Assembly (NCBI GenBank): GCA_963675435.1
Contig: OY776216.1
Span: forward strand, 5,456,001 to 5,520,000
Source of the DNA: Saccharicrinis sp963675435
GTDB taxonomy: Bacteria > Bacteroidota > Bacteroidia > Bacteroidales > Marinilabiliaceae
Direction of reading: 5' to 3'
DNA: 64,000 bases
The position numbers were made by a program, and so were the translations under genes. The notes beneath the pieces were generated by a model that saw only the letters and a program-made list of their open reading frames with translations, had not been told where the DNA came from and searched no databases. Below are positions 1 through 9,505 of this stretch, piece after piece. Each line of letters starts with the position of its first letter. Position 1 is the first letter of the stretch.

Positions 1-2910
1 ACCCCCATTTACTTCCGGATCTAATCCACTATAATCTGTTACGACTAAAGCATTTTGAACTGTAGTATATGCTCTGACGTTTAGATTAAAACCTAAAAGA
101 GGTTTTAACATTTTAGTGAAATTATACCCCAATGTGATGTTATCAATTCTACAGAATGAAGCATCTTCAAGGAAATAATCAGAATACTGCTGTGCAGTTT
201 CAAATTGAGATTTATTAATTTCGGAAGGCATATTGGTTAAATACTCATTTACAGTCATTTCCTGGTAACGACCACCTACAATAACATTGTTGTAGATTTG
301 TCCGCCAATACCTATTCTACCATTAAAGCCAAAATCAAAATCTTTATATTTTAAGCTTGATGAAAATCCCATATTATAATCCTGAGCAGGATCTTTGGCA
401 TAATATCGATCAGCCTCAGTAATTTGTCCATCTTTATTTCTATCTACATAAAGACCTTCAATTGGTTTTCCATTCTTATCATAAACTTGCTCATAAACAA
501 AGAACGTACTTAACGGTTGACCTACCGTATGTTTCTGTATTGTATTTCCAACACCAACACCACTAATATCTCCAGTATCAACACCTTTGTAATCAGGGTC
601 ATCATAATTTGTTAATCGGGTAATTTCGTTTTTGTTATAAGCTAAATTAAAACCAACTTCCCAAAACAAATCTTTCTTTTCCAATAATACTGCATTAATC
701 GAGAATTCAAATCCATTATTTTCCAAATCACCAACATTAGTTAGAAGCAAGTCTGTAAAGTTTGTACCTGCAGGTACTGGTATTGTATTTAACAAATCTT
801 CAGTTTTACGCTTATAAACATCAACTGTACCATAAATTCTGTTATTAAAGAAACCATAATCTAAACCAACATTATATGTCGTTGTTTTTTCCCATTGTAA
901 ACCTGCATCGTATCCATCAGGTCTGATTAATGTGTAAAACTGATTTCCGAATTGATATTGTGTTCTTGAATCACTTAATCGATAAGTACCCATATATGGA
1001 TAGTCATTAGTACTTATTTCCTGCTGACCAGTAATACCATAACTTAAACGTACTTTAGCATTACTTACTACGTCGATATTTTTAAGAAATGATTCTTCAC
1101 TCACTCTCCAGGCTAATGCTGCAGAAGGGAATGTTCCCCATCTATTATCTTTGTGAAATCTTGACGAACCATCCTGACGCAAAGTAGCAGTTAAAATATA
1201 CTTATCTTTAAATGTATAATTAGCTCTTCCAAAGAATGAAACAAGGTAGTTTTCTGTTTCGTTTTTTGAATCCTCTATAGCTGTATTAAATCTATCAACC
1301 TCAAAAGCTGAAGATTTTGACCAGAAATGTTGCCACTCATAACCTCCCATTACACTAATTTTACTGTTTAATGATGGTAGTTGCTTGTCATAAGTAAGAT
1401 AGAAATCAAGTAATTCATTCTTTTTTTCCTGAGTATAATCTCTTTTTACTCCAGAAGAAGCTGTTTGTACCCATGCAGCATCCAAATCGGTAATTACATC
1501 ACCATCACTATCAGAATAATCATAACCTAATTTCATACTTACTTTTAAATCAGGTAGAAAATGTAATTTATAGTCGGCCTGAAAATCTGCAATTATTCTT
1601 GATACATCAGAAAGATCTTCTTTTTGCTGCAATTGTGCAACTGGGTTACGTGTTCCATTAACGTTTCTCGAACCATCACTCATTAACCAAGTTGTATATC
1701 CACCATATATTCCAGTATTATTAAAAACAGATTGAGTAGGATCAAAACGAAGCGCACTTCCTATAGCACCATTATCTGCGAATCTATTTTCAATCGCCAT
1801 ATACTTTGCGCCTAAATTAATCTTTAAATGATCGTCAAAAAGGCTTGGGTTAATATTTAATGTTCCTGTAGTTCTTTGCATTTCTGAAGTTTGCAAAATA
1901 CCGTTTTGATCAGTGTAGCCAGCTGAAACTCTAAATGGAATATTTTTGAATGAACCACCAATTCCAATATTATGCTCATGTCCTGTTGCATCTCTGTAAA
2001 TTTCATCTTGCCAGTCTGTTGAAGCACTACCTAACAAATCAGGGTTTACAGAAGAATTATTAACAGCTCTTTCATTAACTAAAGTTCTGTATTCATCTGC
2101 GCTTAAAACGTCAATAGTCTCTTTGATTTTACCAATTGAAAACTTAGAGTCGTAAGTAACTTTTATTTTTTGTCCGGCTTTACCTTTTTTTGTTGTAATA
2201 AGAATTACACCATTAGAAGCACGTGATCCGTAAATTGCTGTTGCTGATGCATCTTTTAATACAGTAAATGTTTCAATATCATTAGGATTTAATGAGCTCA
2301 ATACATTACTCATACCATCAATACCTCTGTTATCCAAAGGCATCCCATCAATTACAATCAATGGATCATTACTTGCAGACATGGATGAACCTCCACGAAT
2401 TCTGATAGTAGATGCAGAACCTGGAGCACCTCCATCACTTACAATCTGTACTCCGGCAATTTTACCTACAATAAGATCTTGTGGTGATGTTGTTGAACCT
2501 TGGTTAAAATCATCAGATTTTACCGTAAAAATAGATCCTGTAGCATCTTCTTTTCTTACCTGTCCATAACCTACAACTACAACCTCATCCATTCCGATTA
2601 CATCTGGCTGTAAAGCAACATCTAATTTTTCTTGAGTGGTAATTACTATTTCTTGAGTGGTATACCCTATGAAAGAAAAAATAAGAGCATCACCGGATTT
2701 AGCAGTTAATGTATAATTACCATCTGGAGTGGTAATAGTACCTGATGTAGTATTTTTTATGGCTACTGTTACTCCTGGTAAAACATCTCCAGTACTGGCG
2801 TCTGTAACAACACCAGTAATTGTCATTTCCTGAGCTGATAGACTGCTTGTTATTAAAAACAAACCAGCCAGCAAAAGAAAGACTTTGTTTAAACTAAATG
2901 ATTGAATCAT
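1..2910 (-). CDS. SusC-type TonB-dependent outer-membrane transporter, partial (C-terminus outside window)
   Basis: The frame is open from the ATG at 2910 to the window edge, 970 codons. A signal peptide (MIQSFSLNKVFLLLAGLF...LSAQ) is followed by a carboxypeptidase-regulatory-like domain (GVVTDASTGDVLPGVTV) and a plug beginning at DEVVVVGYGQ. Barrel sequence continues to YSGLDPEVN, which in this family lies a few dozen residues before the end, so little is missing. The partner susD would lie left of the window. A divergent lacI-type regulator and the maltose phosphorylase operon nearby suggest malto-oligosaccharide uptake across the outer membrane; this substrate is inferred from context. A TAGATTTG -7-like box lies 134 bp upstream of the start. 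Confidence 0.93.
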   Translation of the reverse strand, partial: MIQSFSLNKVFLLLAGLFLITSSLSAQEMTITGVVTDASTGDVLPGVTVAIKNTTSGTITTPDGNYTLTAKSGDALIFSFIGYTTQEIVITTQEKLDVALQPDVIGMDEVVVVGYGQVRKEDATGSIFTVKSDDFNQGSTTSPQDLIVGKIAGVQIVSDGGAPGSASTIRIRGGSSMSASNDPLIVIDGMPLDNRGIDGMSNVLSSLNPNDIETFTVLKDASATAIYGSRASNGVILITTKKGKAGQKIKVTYDSKFSIGKIKETIDVLSADEYRTLVNERAVNNSSVNPDLLGSASTDWQDEIYRDATGHEHNIGIGGSFKNIPFRVSAGYTDQNGILQTSEMQRTTGTLNINPSLFDDHLKINLGAKYMAIENRFADNGAIGSALRFDPTQSVFNNTGIYGGYTTWLMSDGSRNVNGTRNPVAQLQQKEDLSDVSRIIADFQADYKLHFLPDLKVSMKLGYDYSDSDGDVITDLDAAWVQTASSGVKRDYTQEKKNELLDFYLTYDKQLPSLNSKISVMGGYEWQHFWSKSSAFEVDRFNTAIEDSKNETENYLVSFFGRANYTFKDKYILTATLRQDGSSRFHKDNRWGTFPSAALAWRVSEESFLKNIDVVSNAKVRLSYGITGQQEISTNDYPYMGTYRLSDSRTQYQFGNQFYTLIRPDGYDAGLQWEKTTTYNVGLDYGFFNNRIYGTVDVYKRKTEDLLNTIPVPAGTNFTDLLLTNVGDLENNGFEFSINAVLLEKKDLFWEVGFNLAYNKNEITRLTNYDDPDYKGVDTGDISGVGVGNTIQKHTVGQPLSTFFVYEQVYDKNGKPIEGLYVDRNKDGQITEADRYYAKDPAQDYNMGFSSSLKYKDFDFGFNGRIGIGGQIYNNVIVGGRYQEMTVNEYLTNMPSEINKSQFETAQQYSDYFLEDASFCRIDNITLGYNFTKMLKPLLGFNLNVRAYTTVQNALVVTDYSGLDPEVNGG

Positions 2911-3043
2911 AAAATAAAGATTTAACAGTTATAAAACTTGTTTAATTTTCTTAAAATAATTTTTAGGGATTTTATTAATATTTTCATTCTAAATAACAAC
3001 ACACACCTTATTGTGCAATCATTTTACTTTTTAATGGACATTA

Positions 3044-3051
3044 CAAATCTA
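3044..3051 (-). promoter_or_regulatory. Possible -7 box (TAGATTTG) of the susC promoter
   Basis: On the minus strand the sequence matches the Bacteroidota -7 consensus TAnnTTTG exactly. No TTTG is seen at the usual -33 distance, so this is tentative. The LacI-type operator cluster lies 66-110 bp upstream of it. Confidence 0.35.
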
Positions 3052-3116
3052 TATTAAAAAACTATAGTGTTTATACATTTATTAACAATAAGAGGTGTGA
3101 TATTGACACTTTTTAA

Positions 3117-3154
3117 CGCAAACGTTTGCGGAGACGTTTGCGAGGTCGTTTGCA
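3117..3154. promoter_or_regulatory. LacI-type operator cluster: one full palindrome plus two phased half-sites
   Basis: CGCAAACGTTTGCG at 3117-3130 is a perfect 14-bp palindrome of the LacI/CcpA class. The right half-site CGTTTGC recurs at 3135 and 3147, giving three copies with an exact 12-bp period. The cluster lies between the divergent susC and lacI-type genes. Related sites GCAAACGGTTGC occur at 4453 and 4520 upstream of the transporter operon, so the adjacent regulator is the obvious candidate binder. Confidence 0.75.
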
Positions 3155-3164
3155 AAAAACCTAT

Positions 3165-3178
3165 ATGTTGTACAACAT
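3165..3178. promoter_or_regulatory. Perfect 14-bp palindrome, ATGTTGTACAACAT
   Basis: A second perfect palindrome sits 10 bp after the operator cluster and is unrelated to it in sequence. It could be a site for another regulator or a small hairpin. No binder can be named. Confidence 0.35.
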
Positions 3179-3344
3179 GTTTTTTAATAAATTAAATAGA
3201 ACATTTTAACTGCAATTACATTTGTTTCACATCAAAAAAACGTCATTATTAGAAAGATTTTACTGATATTGTGATTTTTTTAGGTCGGTTATAGTATCTT
3301 TAAACTTCAACCTATTACACACAAACTAGTACTTTATAATTGAT

Positions 3345-4361
3345 ATGGCTCAGCACCAAATTACAATTAAGGATATTGCAAAAATACTTGGCATTTCGGC
3401 CTCAACAGTTTCTAGAGCCCTTAAGGATCACCCGGATATTAGTCCTAAAACAAAAAGGATGGTTCAGGCATTTGCCAGTAAAGTTAATTATCGCCCCAAT
3501 GCCTTAGCATTAAACCTCAGGCGAAGTAAAACAAACACAATTGGGGTGATTATTCCAGAATTGGTACACCATTTTTTTTCTTCAGTAATTTCTGGTATTG
3601 AAAAAGTAGCTTATGCGGCCGGTTATAATGTTATGATTTGTCAATCTAATGAGGACTATAACAGAGAGGTTATAGATGCACAAGCCCTATTAGACAATAG
3701 AGTTGATGGTATTTTAATGTCACTTAGTAAAACAACTTTACAATTTGATCACATCAAAAACTTAATTGATCATGGTGTTCCTGTTGTTTTCTTCGATAGA
3801 GCACCGGAAGAAATTGATGCCGATAAAGTATTTATTGATGATTTTATGGGAGCAAAAATTGCGACCCATCATTTAATTGCAACCGGGTGTAAAAACATCC
3901 TTCACTTAGCTGCCCCAACTCACTTATTAATAGGGCAACGCAGAAGAGATGGATATATCAAGGCTCTTGAGGAAAACGGAATTGCATACAATCCTGATTT
4001 TGTAATTAGATGTGATACAAGAGATGATGTATTTGCCAATGCCGGTAGAATTTTACAAATAGCCAATCGAATTGATGGTATTTTTGCAGTAAATGACTCT
4101 ACTGCAATTGCAGCCATGCAAGTATTAATGAAAAACGACATACGTATTCCTGAACACATTTCTGTAATTGGTTTTGGTGACGGACCAAATGCAACAATTG
4201 CATATCCTCCATTATCTACAGTAGAACAAAAAGGAACTGAAATTGGCAAAGAGGCCATTCAGCTATTACTAAATCAAATAGAAAACAAACAAGAAATCTA
4301 TACTCCCACTACGAAAATTATAACACCAGTTTTACGTATCAGGGAGTCTACCATGATGTAA
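3345..4361 (+). CDS. LacI-family transcriptional regulator
   Basis: The 338-aa length is typical of the family. Residues 6-25 (TIKDIAKILGISASTVSRAL) are the canonical LacI helix-turn-helix, followed by the hinge region (NALALNLRRSKTNTIGVIIP) and a periplasmic-binding-protein-like effector domain to the C-terminus (VIGFGDGPNATIAYPPLSTV). It is divergent from susC and upstream of the transporter, beta-phosphoglucomutase and GH65 genes. GCAAACG-type palindromes occur in both flanking intergenic regions. It is therefore most likely the local regulator of maltodextrin use, but its effector and whether it activates or represses cannot be read from the sequence. Confidence 0.95.
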   Translation: MAQHQITIKDIAKILGISASTVSRALKDHPDISPKTKRMVQAFASKVNYRPNALALNLRRSKTNTIGVIIPELVHHFFSSVISGIEKVAYAAGYNVMICQSNEDYNREVIDAQALLDNRVDGILMSLSKTTLQFDHIKNLIDHGVPVVFFDRAPEEIDADKVFIDDFMGAKIATHHLIATGCKNILHLAAPTHLLIGQRRRDGYIKALEENGIAYNPDFVIRCDTRDDVFANAGRILQIANRIDGIFAVNDSTAIAAMQVLMKNDIRIPEHISVIGFGDGPNATIAYPPLSTVEQKGTEIGKEAIQLLLNQIENKQEIYTPTTKIITPVLRIRESTMM

Positions 4362-4452
4362 TATAATATTATACATCATAGACACTTTCATTACACAAAG
4401 CTTGCTCTTACATCTATAGAAATCACTTTAATCTGATAAATATAGATTATTT

Positions 4453-4466
4453 TGCAAACGGTTGCA
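4453..4466. promoter_or_regulatory. LacI-type operator TGCAAACGGTTGCA
   Basis: Near-palindromic GCAAACGGTTGC, the same core as the cluster at 3117. Its centre is 67 bp from the next copy at 4520-4533. Confidence 0.7.
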
Positions 4467-4519
4467 GTATACCTCACAAAATTATTTTTCATTTTTTTTT
4501 CGTTGTATTCTTAAATTAT

Positions 4520-4533
4520 CGCAAACGGTTGCA
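4520..4533. promoter_or_regulatory. LacI-type operator CGCAAACGGTTGCA
   Basis: Second copy of GCAAACGGTTGC. It ends 56 bp upstream of the promoter's TTTG box. A position upstream of the promoter is more usual for activation than for simple steric repression. Confidence 0.7.
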
Positions 4534-4589
4534 AAAAGGAAAAAATAGTCAAATATTCAATATTTCAGGGCTTTAACTGATTTTCACAA

Positions 4590-4622
4590 TTTGTTTTATC
4601 CCTATATAATATTGTATATTTG
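4590..4622 (+). promoter_or_regulatory. Bacteroidota-type promoter of the MFS-pgmB-GH65 operon
   Basis: TTTG at 4590-4593, a 21-nt spacer and TATATTTG at 4615-4622 match the Bacteroidota primary sigma consensus (TTTG, 19-21 nt, TAnnTTTG). Transcription would start near 4629, giving a leader of about 295 nt. Confidence 0.6.
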
Positions 4623-4923
4623 TTTTCGGATTTTATAAGGACAACATTTTATTTAATACTCCCCTACAGCAATTCTCAACTGAGAATGCATTTCACACTA
4701 CTTATTTTGGACAAATGAGTATTTGGGATTTATATATTTATTCATCCCATATATTCAAAAAAATAAACATTAGATTGTATTTAATTGTATTAGGTTTAAG
4801 CAATTAAATAATTATATCAATAATATTTATTTTATGAAACAGGCCATGATTAATTAATATCAAACAAGAAAATAATTATTTATGGCAAGTGGCATATGAC
4901 AAATAAAAAACAAATTACAGTAT

Positions 4924-6321
4924 ATGAAAAAGATGCCTCATCTTTCCTTTTGGCAAATCTGGAATGTTAGTTTTGGATTTCTGGGAATTCAAATGGGTTT
5001 TGCCTTGCAAAGTGCAAATGTTAGCAGGATCTTATCAAATTTAGGAGCCGACTTGCATGCTTTACCTTTGTTTTGGATTGCAGCCCCCTTAATGGGATTA
5101 ATTGTTCAACCAATTGTTGGATCTGCCAGTGATAGAACATGGAACAGACTAGGTCGAAGGAGTCCATATATTTTAGGAGGAGCTATTATTGCCGCATTAG
5201 CTATGTTTTTAATGCCAAATGCATCAATTGTAGTTTCATTTATGCCAGTTTTATTATTTGGCTTAATGATGTTTGCATTAATGGATGGATCATTTAACAT
5301 CACCATGCAACCATTTAGGGCATTAGTGGCTGACATGACACCTGCGGAACAAAGAAACATCGGCTACTCTACGCAAAGTTTCTTAATTAATGCTGGTGCT
5401 GTGCTTGGCTCTATACTTCCTTTTGTATTAACAAATCTTCTTAATATTTCAAATACCGCACCTGAAGGCCAAGTTCCACCTTCAGTAATTTGGTCTTTTT
5501 ACATAGGAGGAAGTGCTCTATTACTTTCCGTTATCTGGACTGTTTTTAAAACAAAAGAATATCCTCCTGAAGAATATGCAGACTACAAAGGAATTGATAC
5601 CAAAGCAGAAGTTGATCCAAAATACAAAGGATTTATCGGATTTTTCAGATTATTAAGAATCACACCAAAAACCATGCTGCAACTGGCAATTGTTCAATTT
5701 TTCAGCTGGTTTGCAATGTACATCATGTGGGTTTATACTACTCCTGCAGTTTCTCAACATGTTTGGGGTTGCGAAATTGGAGATAGTTCGTCACAGGCTG
5801 CACAAGACGCAGGAGATTGGATTGGTATTTTATTTGCCGGATATTCCTTATTTGCAGCTTTATTTTCAGTATTTATGAGCAGATTAGCCAACAAGATTGG
5901 AAGAAAAACTGTTTATAGTTTCGCCTTACTAATTGGTGGTATTGCTTACACTTCTATGTACTTATTTAAAGGTGGAGATATGATGCATGTTAACCTACTA
6001 TTCACACAGGTTGATGTTCCATCTAGTGCTTTATTATGGATGTTTCCTATGATTGGAGTGGGTATTGCCTGGGCTGCTATTTTGGCCATGCCTTATGCCA
6101 TCTTATCAGAATCTATTCCAGCTGACAAAATGGGCGTTTTTATGGGAATTTTCAATTTTACAATTGCAGGCCCTCAAATAATAAGTGGCTTGATTGCAGG
6201 TTCTTTATTGAAATACTTTTATGATGGACAGGCAATTTATATGCTGGTTCTTGCTGGAATAAGTATGATTCTTGGAGCTCTATCGGTAACACTTGTTAAA
6301 CCACAAAAATCGAACTCTTAA
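4924..6321 (+). CDS. MFS sugar transporter (GPH/SLC45-like), probably maltose importer
   Basis: The 465-aa protein has about 12 hydrophobic segments. The loop after helix 2 carries D70 and LGRRSPY (76-82), typical of glycoside/sucrose-type MFS symporters, and repeated MFS motifs occur in the second half (SRLANKIGRKTVY). It is the first gene of an operon with beta-phosphoglucomutase (71-bp gap) and GH65 phosphorylase, an arrangement known for maltose uptake and phosphorolysis in Bacteroidota. It acts in the inner membrane, probably moving maltose or maltodextrins delivered through SusC. The specific substrate is inferred from context. Confidence 0.9.
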   Translation: MKKMPHLSFWQIWNVSFGFLGIQMGFALQSANVSRILSNLGADLHALPLFWIAAPLMGLIVQPIVGSASDRTWNRLGRRSPYILGGAIIAALAMFLMPNASIVVSFMPVLLFGLMMFALMDGSFNITMQPFRALVADMTPAEQRNIGYSTQSFLINAGAVLGSILPFVLTNLLNISNTAPEGQVPPSVIWSFYIGGSALLLSVIWTVFKTKEYPPEEYADYKGIDTKAEVDPKYKGFIGFFRLLRITPKTMLQLAIVQFFSWFAMYIMWVYTTPAVSQHVWGCEIGDSSSQAAQDAGDWIGILFAGYSLFAALFSVFMSRLANKIGRKTVYSFALLIGGIAYTSMYLFKGGDMMHVNLLFTQVDVPSSALLWMFPMIGVGIAWAAILAMPYAILSESIPADKMGVFMGIFNFTIAGPQIISGLIAGSLLKYFYDGQAIYMLVLAGISMILGALSVTLVKPQKSNS

Positions 6322-6391
6322 TTACCACAATAGCAAATGATCTTTTGGATTTTAAATGATCAATATTAAATAACAAATAATTAAAACTAAA

Positions 6392-7048
6392 ATGGGTAAA
6401 ATAAAAGCATGTCTTTTTGATTTAGATGGAGTTATTGTTGATACAGCCAAGTATCATTATATAGCATGGAAAGAATTGGCCAACGAGATGGGATTTAACT
6501 TTACGCTGGAAGATAATGAAAGACTAAAAGGTGTAAGTAGAATGACGTCTTTAGATATTCTATTATCCATTGGTAATGTGGAAAAAAGTGAAGAGGAAAA
6601 GCTTGAGTTAGCCACGAAAAAGAACGAAAATTACCTATCATATATACTAAAAATGGGTCCTGAAGAAATTCTTCCTGGAACCAAAGAATTTTTAGAATCA
6701 TTAAAAAAAGAAGGTATTAAAATCGCATTAGGGTCAGCAAGTAAGAATGCCATGACAATTCTTGACAGACTTGAGTTGACTTCATACTTTGAAGCTATTA
6801 TTGATGGAACAAAAGTGTCAAAAGCAAAACCTGACCCTGAAGTATTTTTAAAAGGTGCTGAAGCTTTAAATGTTTCACCAGATGAATGTGTTGTTTTTGA
6901 AGATGCAGAAGCAGGTATTAAAGCAGCTATTGCAGGTGGAATGAAATGTGTTGGTATTGGTAGTCCTGAAATTTTAAAGAAAGCAAATTTTGTTGTTGAC
7001 GGATTACATAAAATGAATATCACCATGCTTAAAAGTCTAAGTAGCTAA
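6392..7048 (+). CDS. pgmB: Beta-phosphoglucomutase (HAD superfamily)
   Basis: 218 aa. HAD motif I, FDLDGVIVDT, supplies the nucleophile D10 and acid/base D12. The cap domain follows, then motif II (LGSAS), the K region (KAKPDPEVF) and the metal-binding EDAEAGI. The enzyme interconverts beta-glucose 1-phosphate and glucose 6-phosphate. It sits 19 bp before the GH65 gene, whose inverting phosphorolysis yields beta-glucose 1-phosphate, so the pairing supports the specific assignment over a generic HAD phosphatase. Confidence 0.93.
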   Translation: MGKIKACLFDLDGVIVDTAKYHYIAWKELANEMGFNFTLEDNERLKGVSRMTSLDILLSIGNVEKSEEEKLELATKKNENYLSYILKMGPEEILPGTKEFLESLKKEGIKIALGSASKNAMTILDRLELTSYFEAIIDGTKVSKAKPDPEVFLKGAEALNVSPDECVVFEDAEAGIKAAIAGGMKCVGIGSPEILKKANFVVDGLHKMNITMLKSLSS

Positions 7049-7067
7049 CATCTTAAACAACGACATT

Positions 7068-9374
7068 ATGAAGAAATATCTTAAATATGATGAATGGTGC
7101 ATAATTGAAGAAGGCTTTAATCCTGATAATCATCAAGCATCAGAAAGTATTTTCAGTATTGGAAATGGTAAAATGGGACAAAGAGCCAACTTCGAAGAAA
7201 AATATTCTGGAGAAAGCTTACAAGGCAGTTATGTTGCCGGGGTATATTACCCAGACAAAACTCGTGTTGGATGGTGGAAGAACGGTTACCCAGAGTACTT
7301 TGCTAAGGTATTGAACTCTCCAAACTGGATAGGTATCAATGTAAGCATTGATGGTTTAGAACTTGACTTAAACAAGTGTACCGTAAATACCTTTACACGT
7401 ACTTTAAATATGAAAGAAGGATTCTTATTAAGAGAATTCGAAGTAACTTTAGATAATAGCAAAAAGATTTCTGTTAAAGCAAAACGATTTGTTTCTATGG
7501 CTGATACAGAAAACGGAGCAATCAGATATAGTGTTACTCCAATCAACTTTAGTGGAAAAATAAATTTTACACCCTACATAGATGGAGACATTGAGAATGA
7601 AGATTCTAATTATGATGAAAAGTTTTGGAATATTCTTGATGTACAGGCAGAAAATGGTTCTGCATATCTGGAATCTCAAACAAAGAAATCTGATTTCAGG
7701 TGTGGTTTTGCAATGAAGTACACTGTTAAGATTAATGAAAAAGTAGTAAAACCCAATGCTGAAGTTATCCAATTGAATAAGTGGGTAGGTAACCAAGTTG
7801 AAATTGAAGTAAAGCAAGGTGAAACTGCATGTATTGAAAAATTTGCAGGTGTTACTTCATCACTAAATTATGCTACTAACGCTTTAAAAAGTCAGGCTGA
7901 AGAGTTGGCTTCGTTTGCATGCCACAAAGGGTTTGATCAACTATTTGAAGATCATAAACAAAAATGGGCAGAAAAATGGGTCCACAGTGATATTAAAATC
8001 AAAGGAGATATTGCAGCTCAACAGGCCATACGTTTTAATATTTTTCATTTAAATCAAACCTATACTGGTGAAGATGAAAGACTAAACGTTGGACCTAAAG
8101 GTTTTACCGGCGAAAAATATGGGGGTACAACATACTGGGATACTGAAGCATATTGTATACCATTCTTTTTAATGACATCGCCATCACAAGTAACCAGGCA
8201 ACTATTAATATACAGATATAAGCATTTACCAAGAGCCATTGAAAATGCTGCAAAACTTGGTTTTAAAGATGGCGCTGCTTTATATCCCATGGTTACTGCT
8301 AATGGAGAAGAATGTCATAATGAATGGGAAATTACTTTTGAAGAGATTCATAGAAATGGAGCCATTGCTTTTGCCATTCATAACTATATCCGCCATACAG
8401 GAGATAAAAAATATCTTGAAGAATATGGTTTAGAAGTATTAGTTGGAATCTCAAGATTCTGGAGCCAACGAATAACATTCTCTCAAGCTAGAAAAAAATA
8501 TGTAATGCTTGGTGTTACTGGTCCTAACGAATATGAAAATAACATTAACAACAATTGGTATACTAATAAAATGGCAACCTGGTGCTTAAAGTATACTAAA
8601 GATTCATTAGAATACCTTAAGTCCGAAAATCCTACAAGATATGAGGATTTAAAAACTATAATGAATTTCAATGAAGAAGAAACTGTTCGTTGGATGGATA
8701 TAGTAGACAACATGCATTTCCCATACAACGAGGAGTTAAAAGTGTTTATGCAGCAAGATGGTTTTATGGACAAAGAACAAATGATGGCTGATGACCTTGA
8801 TCCGGCTGAACGTCCTATTAATCAACATTGGTCATGGGACAGAATTCTTCGCTCAAATTTCATTAAGCAAGCTGATACATTACAGGGAATGTATGTTTTA
8901 GAAGAACAATTTTCAGAGGAAGAAATTATCAGAAACTTTGATTTCTACGAACCCAGAACTGTTCATGAATCATCACTTTCACCATGTGTACACTCAATTC
9001 TTGCTTCAAAAATTGGAAAAATTGAAAAAGCATACGAAATGTATCTTCGCACATCAAGGTTAGATCTTGATGATTACAATGCTGAAGTTCACGAAGGACT
9101 TCACATTACAAGTATGGCTGGTACTTGGATGGCTATTGTTGAAGGTTTTGGTGGCAAACGTGCCTATGGTGAAAAACTTTATTTAAATCCGGTTATTCCT
9201 GATCAATGGGAAGAATATGCATTCAGAATTAGATTTAAAGGTAAAGACCTTGAGGTTAGAGTTAATGAAAAAGAAATTGAAATTATTTCTCACGCCTCCT
9301 TACCAATGGAATTATTTGTTTATAATAAACCAGTTACAGTAGAAAAAAATAAGTCTATTACTATTTCCCGATAA
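7068..9374 (+). CDS. Glycoside hydrolase family 65, probable maltose phosphorylase
   Basis: The 768 aa match the usual family length. An N-terminal beta-sandwich is followed by the (alpha/alpha)6 catalytic domain with CHNEWEITFEEIHRN and GVTGPNEYENN. The Glu of GPNEY, at residue 488, aligns with the known general acid of GH65 phosphorylases. The protein would split maltose with phosphate into glucose and beta-glucose 1-phosphate in the cytoplasm. HNEWEITFEEIHRN is characteristic of maltose phosphorylases, although kojibiose or trehalose specificity cannot be excluded. It is the last gene of its operon and is followed by a strong hairpin. Confidence 0.92.
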   Translation: MKKYLKYDEWCIIEEGFNPDNHQASESIFSIGNGKMGQRANFEEKYSGESLQGSYVAGVYYPDKTRVGWWKNGYPEYFAKVLNSPNWIGINVSIDGLELDLNKCTVNTFTRTLNMKEGFLLREFEVTLDNSKKISVKAKRFVSMADTENGAIRYSVTPINFSGKINFTPYIDGDIENEDSNYDEKFWNILDVQAENGSAYLESQTKKSDFRCGFAMKYTVKINEKVVKPNAEVIQLNKWVGNQVEIEVKQGETACIEKFAGVTSSLNYATNALKSQAEELASFACHKGFDQLFEDHKQKWAEKWVHSDIKIKGDIAAQQAIRFNIFHLNQTYTGEDERLNVGPKGFTGEKYGGTTYWDTEAYCIPFFLMTSPSQVTRQLLIYRYKHLPRAIENAAKLGFKDGAALYPMVTANGEECHNEWEITFEEIHRNGAIAFAIHNYIRHTGDKKYLEEYGLEVLVGISRFWSQRITFSQARKKYVMLGVTGPNEYENNINNNWYTNKMATWCLKYTKDSLEYLKSENPTRYEDLKTIMNFNEEETVRWMDIVDNMHFPYNEELKVFMQQDGFMDKEQMMADDLDPAERPINQHWSWDRILRSNFIKQADTLQGMYVLEEQFSEEEIIRNFDFYEPRTVHESSLSPCVHSILASKIGKIEKAYEMYLRTSRLDLDDYNAEVHEGLHITSMAGTWMAIVEGFGGKRAYGEKLYLNPVIPDQWEEYAFRIRFKGKDLEVRVNEKEIEIISHASLPMELFVYNKPVTVEKNKSITISR

Positions 9375-9381
9375 TATACCC

Positions 9382-9409
9382 CCCCCTGTTTAAGGATTTA
9401 AACAGGGGG
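9382..9409 (+). terminator. Intrinsic terminator after GH65
   Basis: A perfect 12-bp stem (CCCCCTGTTTAA with TTAAACAGGGGG) closes a GGAT loop and is followed by TTTC. It starts 7 bp after the GH65 stop codon. Confidence 0.85.
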
Positions 9410-9505
9410 TTTCATATCTATAACTTTTTATGCTCGTACACTTATAAGTCTCAATAAAGGCTTCTTTCACCAACATGAAACCACCACATAATGATTTCCA
9501 TTCTT

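Larger units (their letters stand above)
4362..4923. other. 562-bp regulatory intergenic region before the maltose operon
   Basis: The region contains an AT-rich inverted repeat overlapping the lacI stop codon (arms 4353-4360 and 4372-4379), two operators (4453-4466 and 4520-4533) and a promoter at 4590-4622. About 295 nt of leader follow before the transporter ATG. No additional gene is seen. Confidence 0.6.

Noticed and set aside
4353..4379. AT-rich inverted repeat over the lacI stop codon as a terminator
   Set aside because: The arms pair well, but there is no T-run after the stem and the stem is AT-rich, so termination is not supported.
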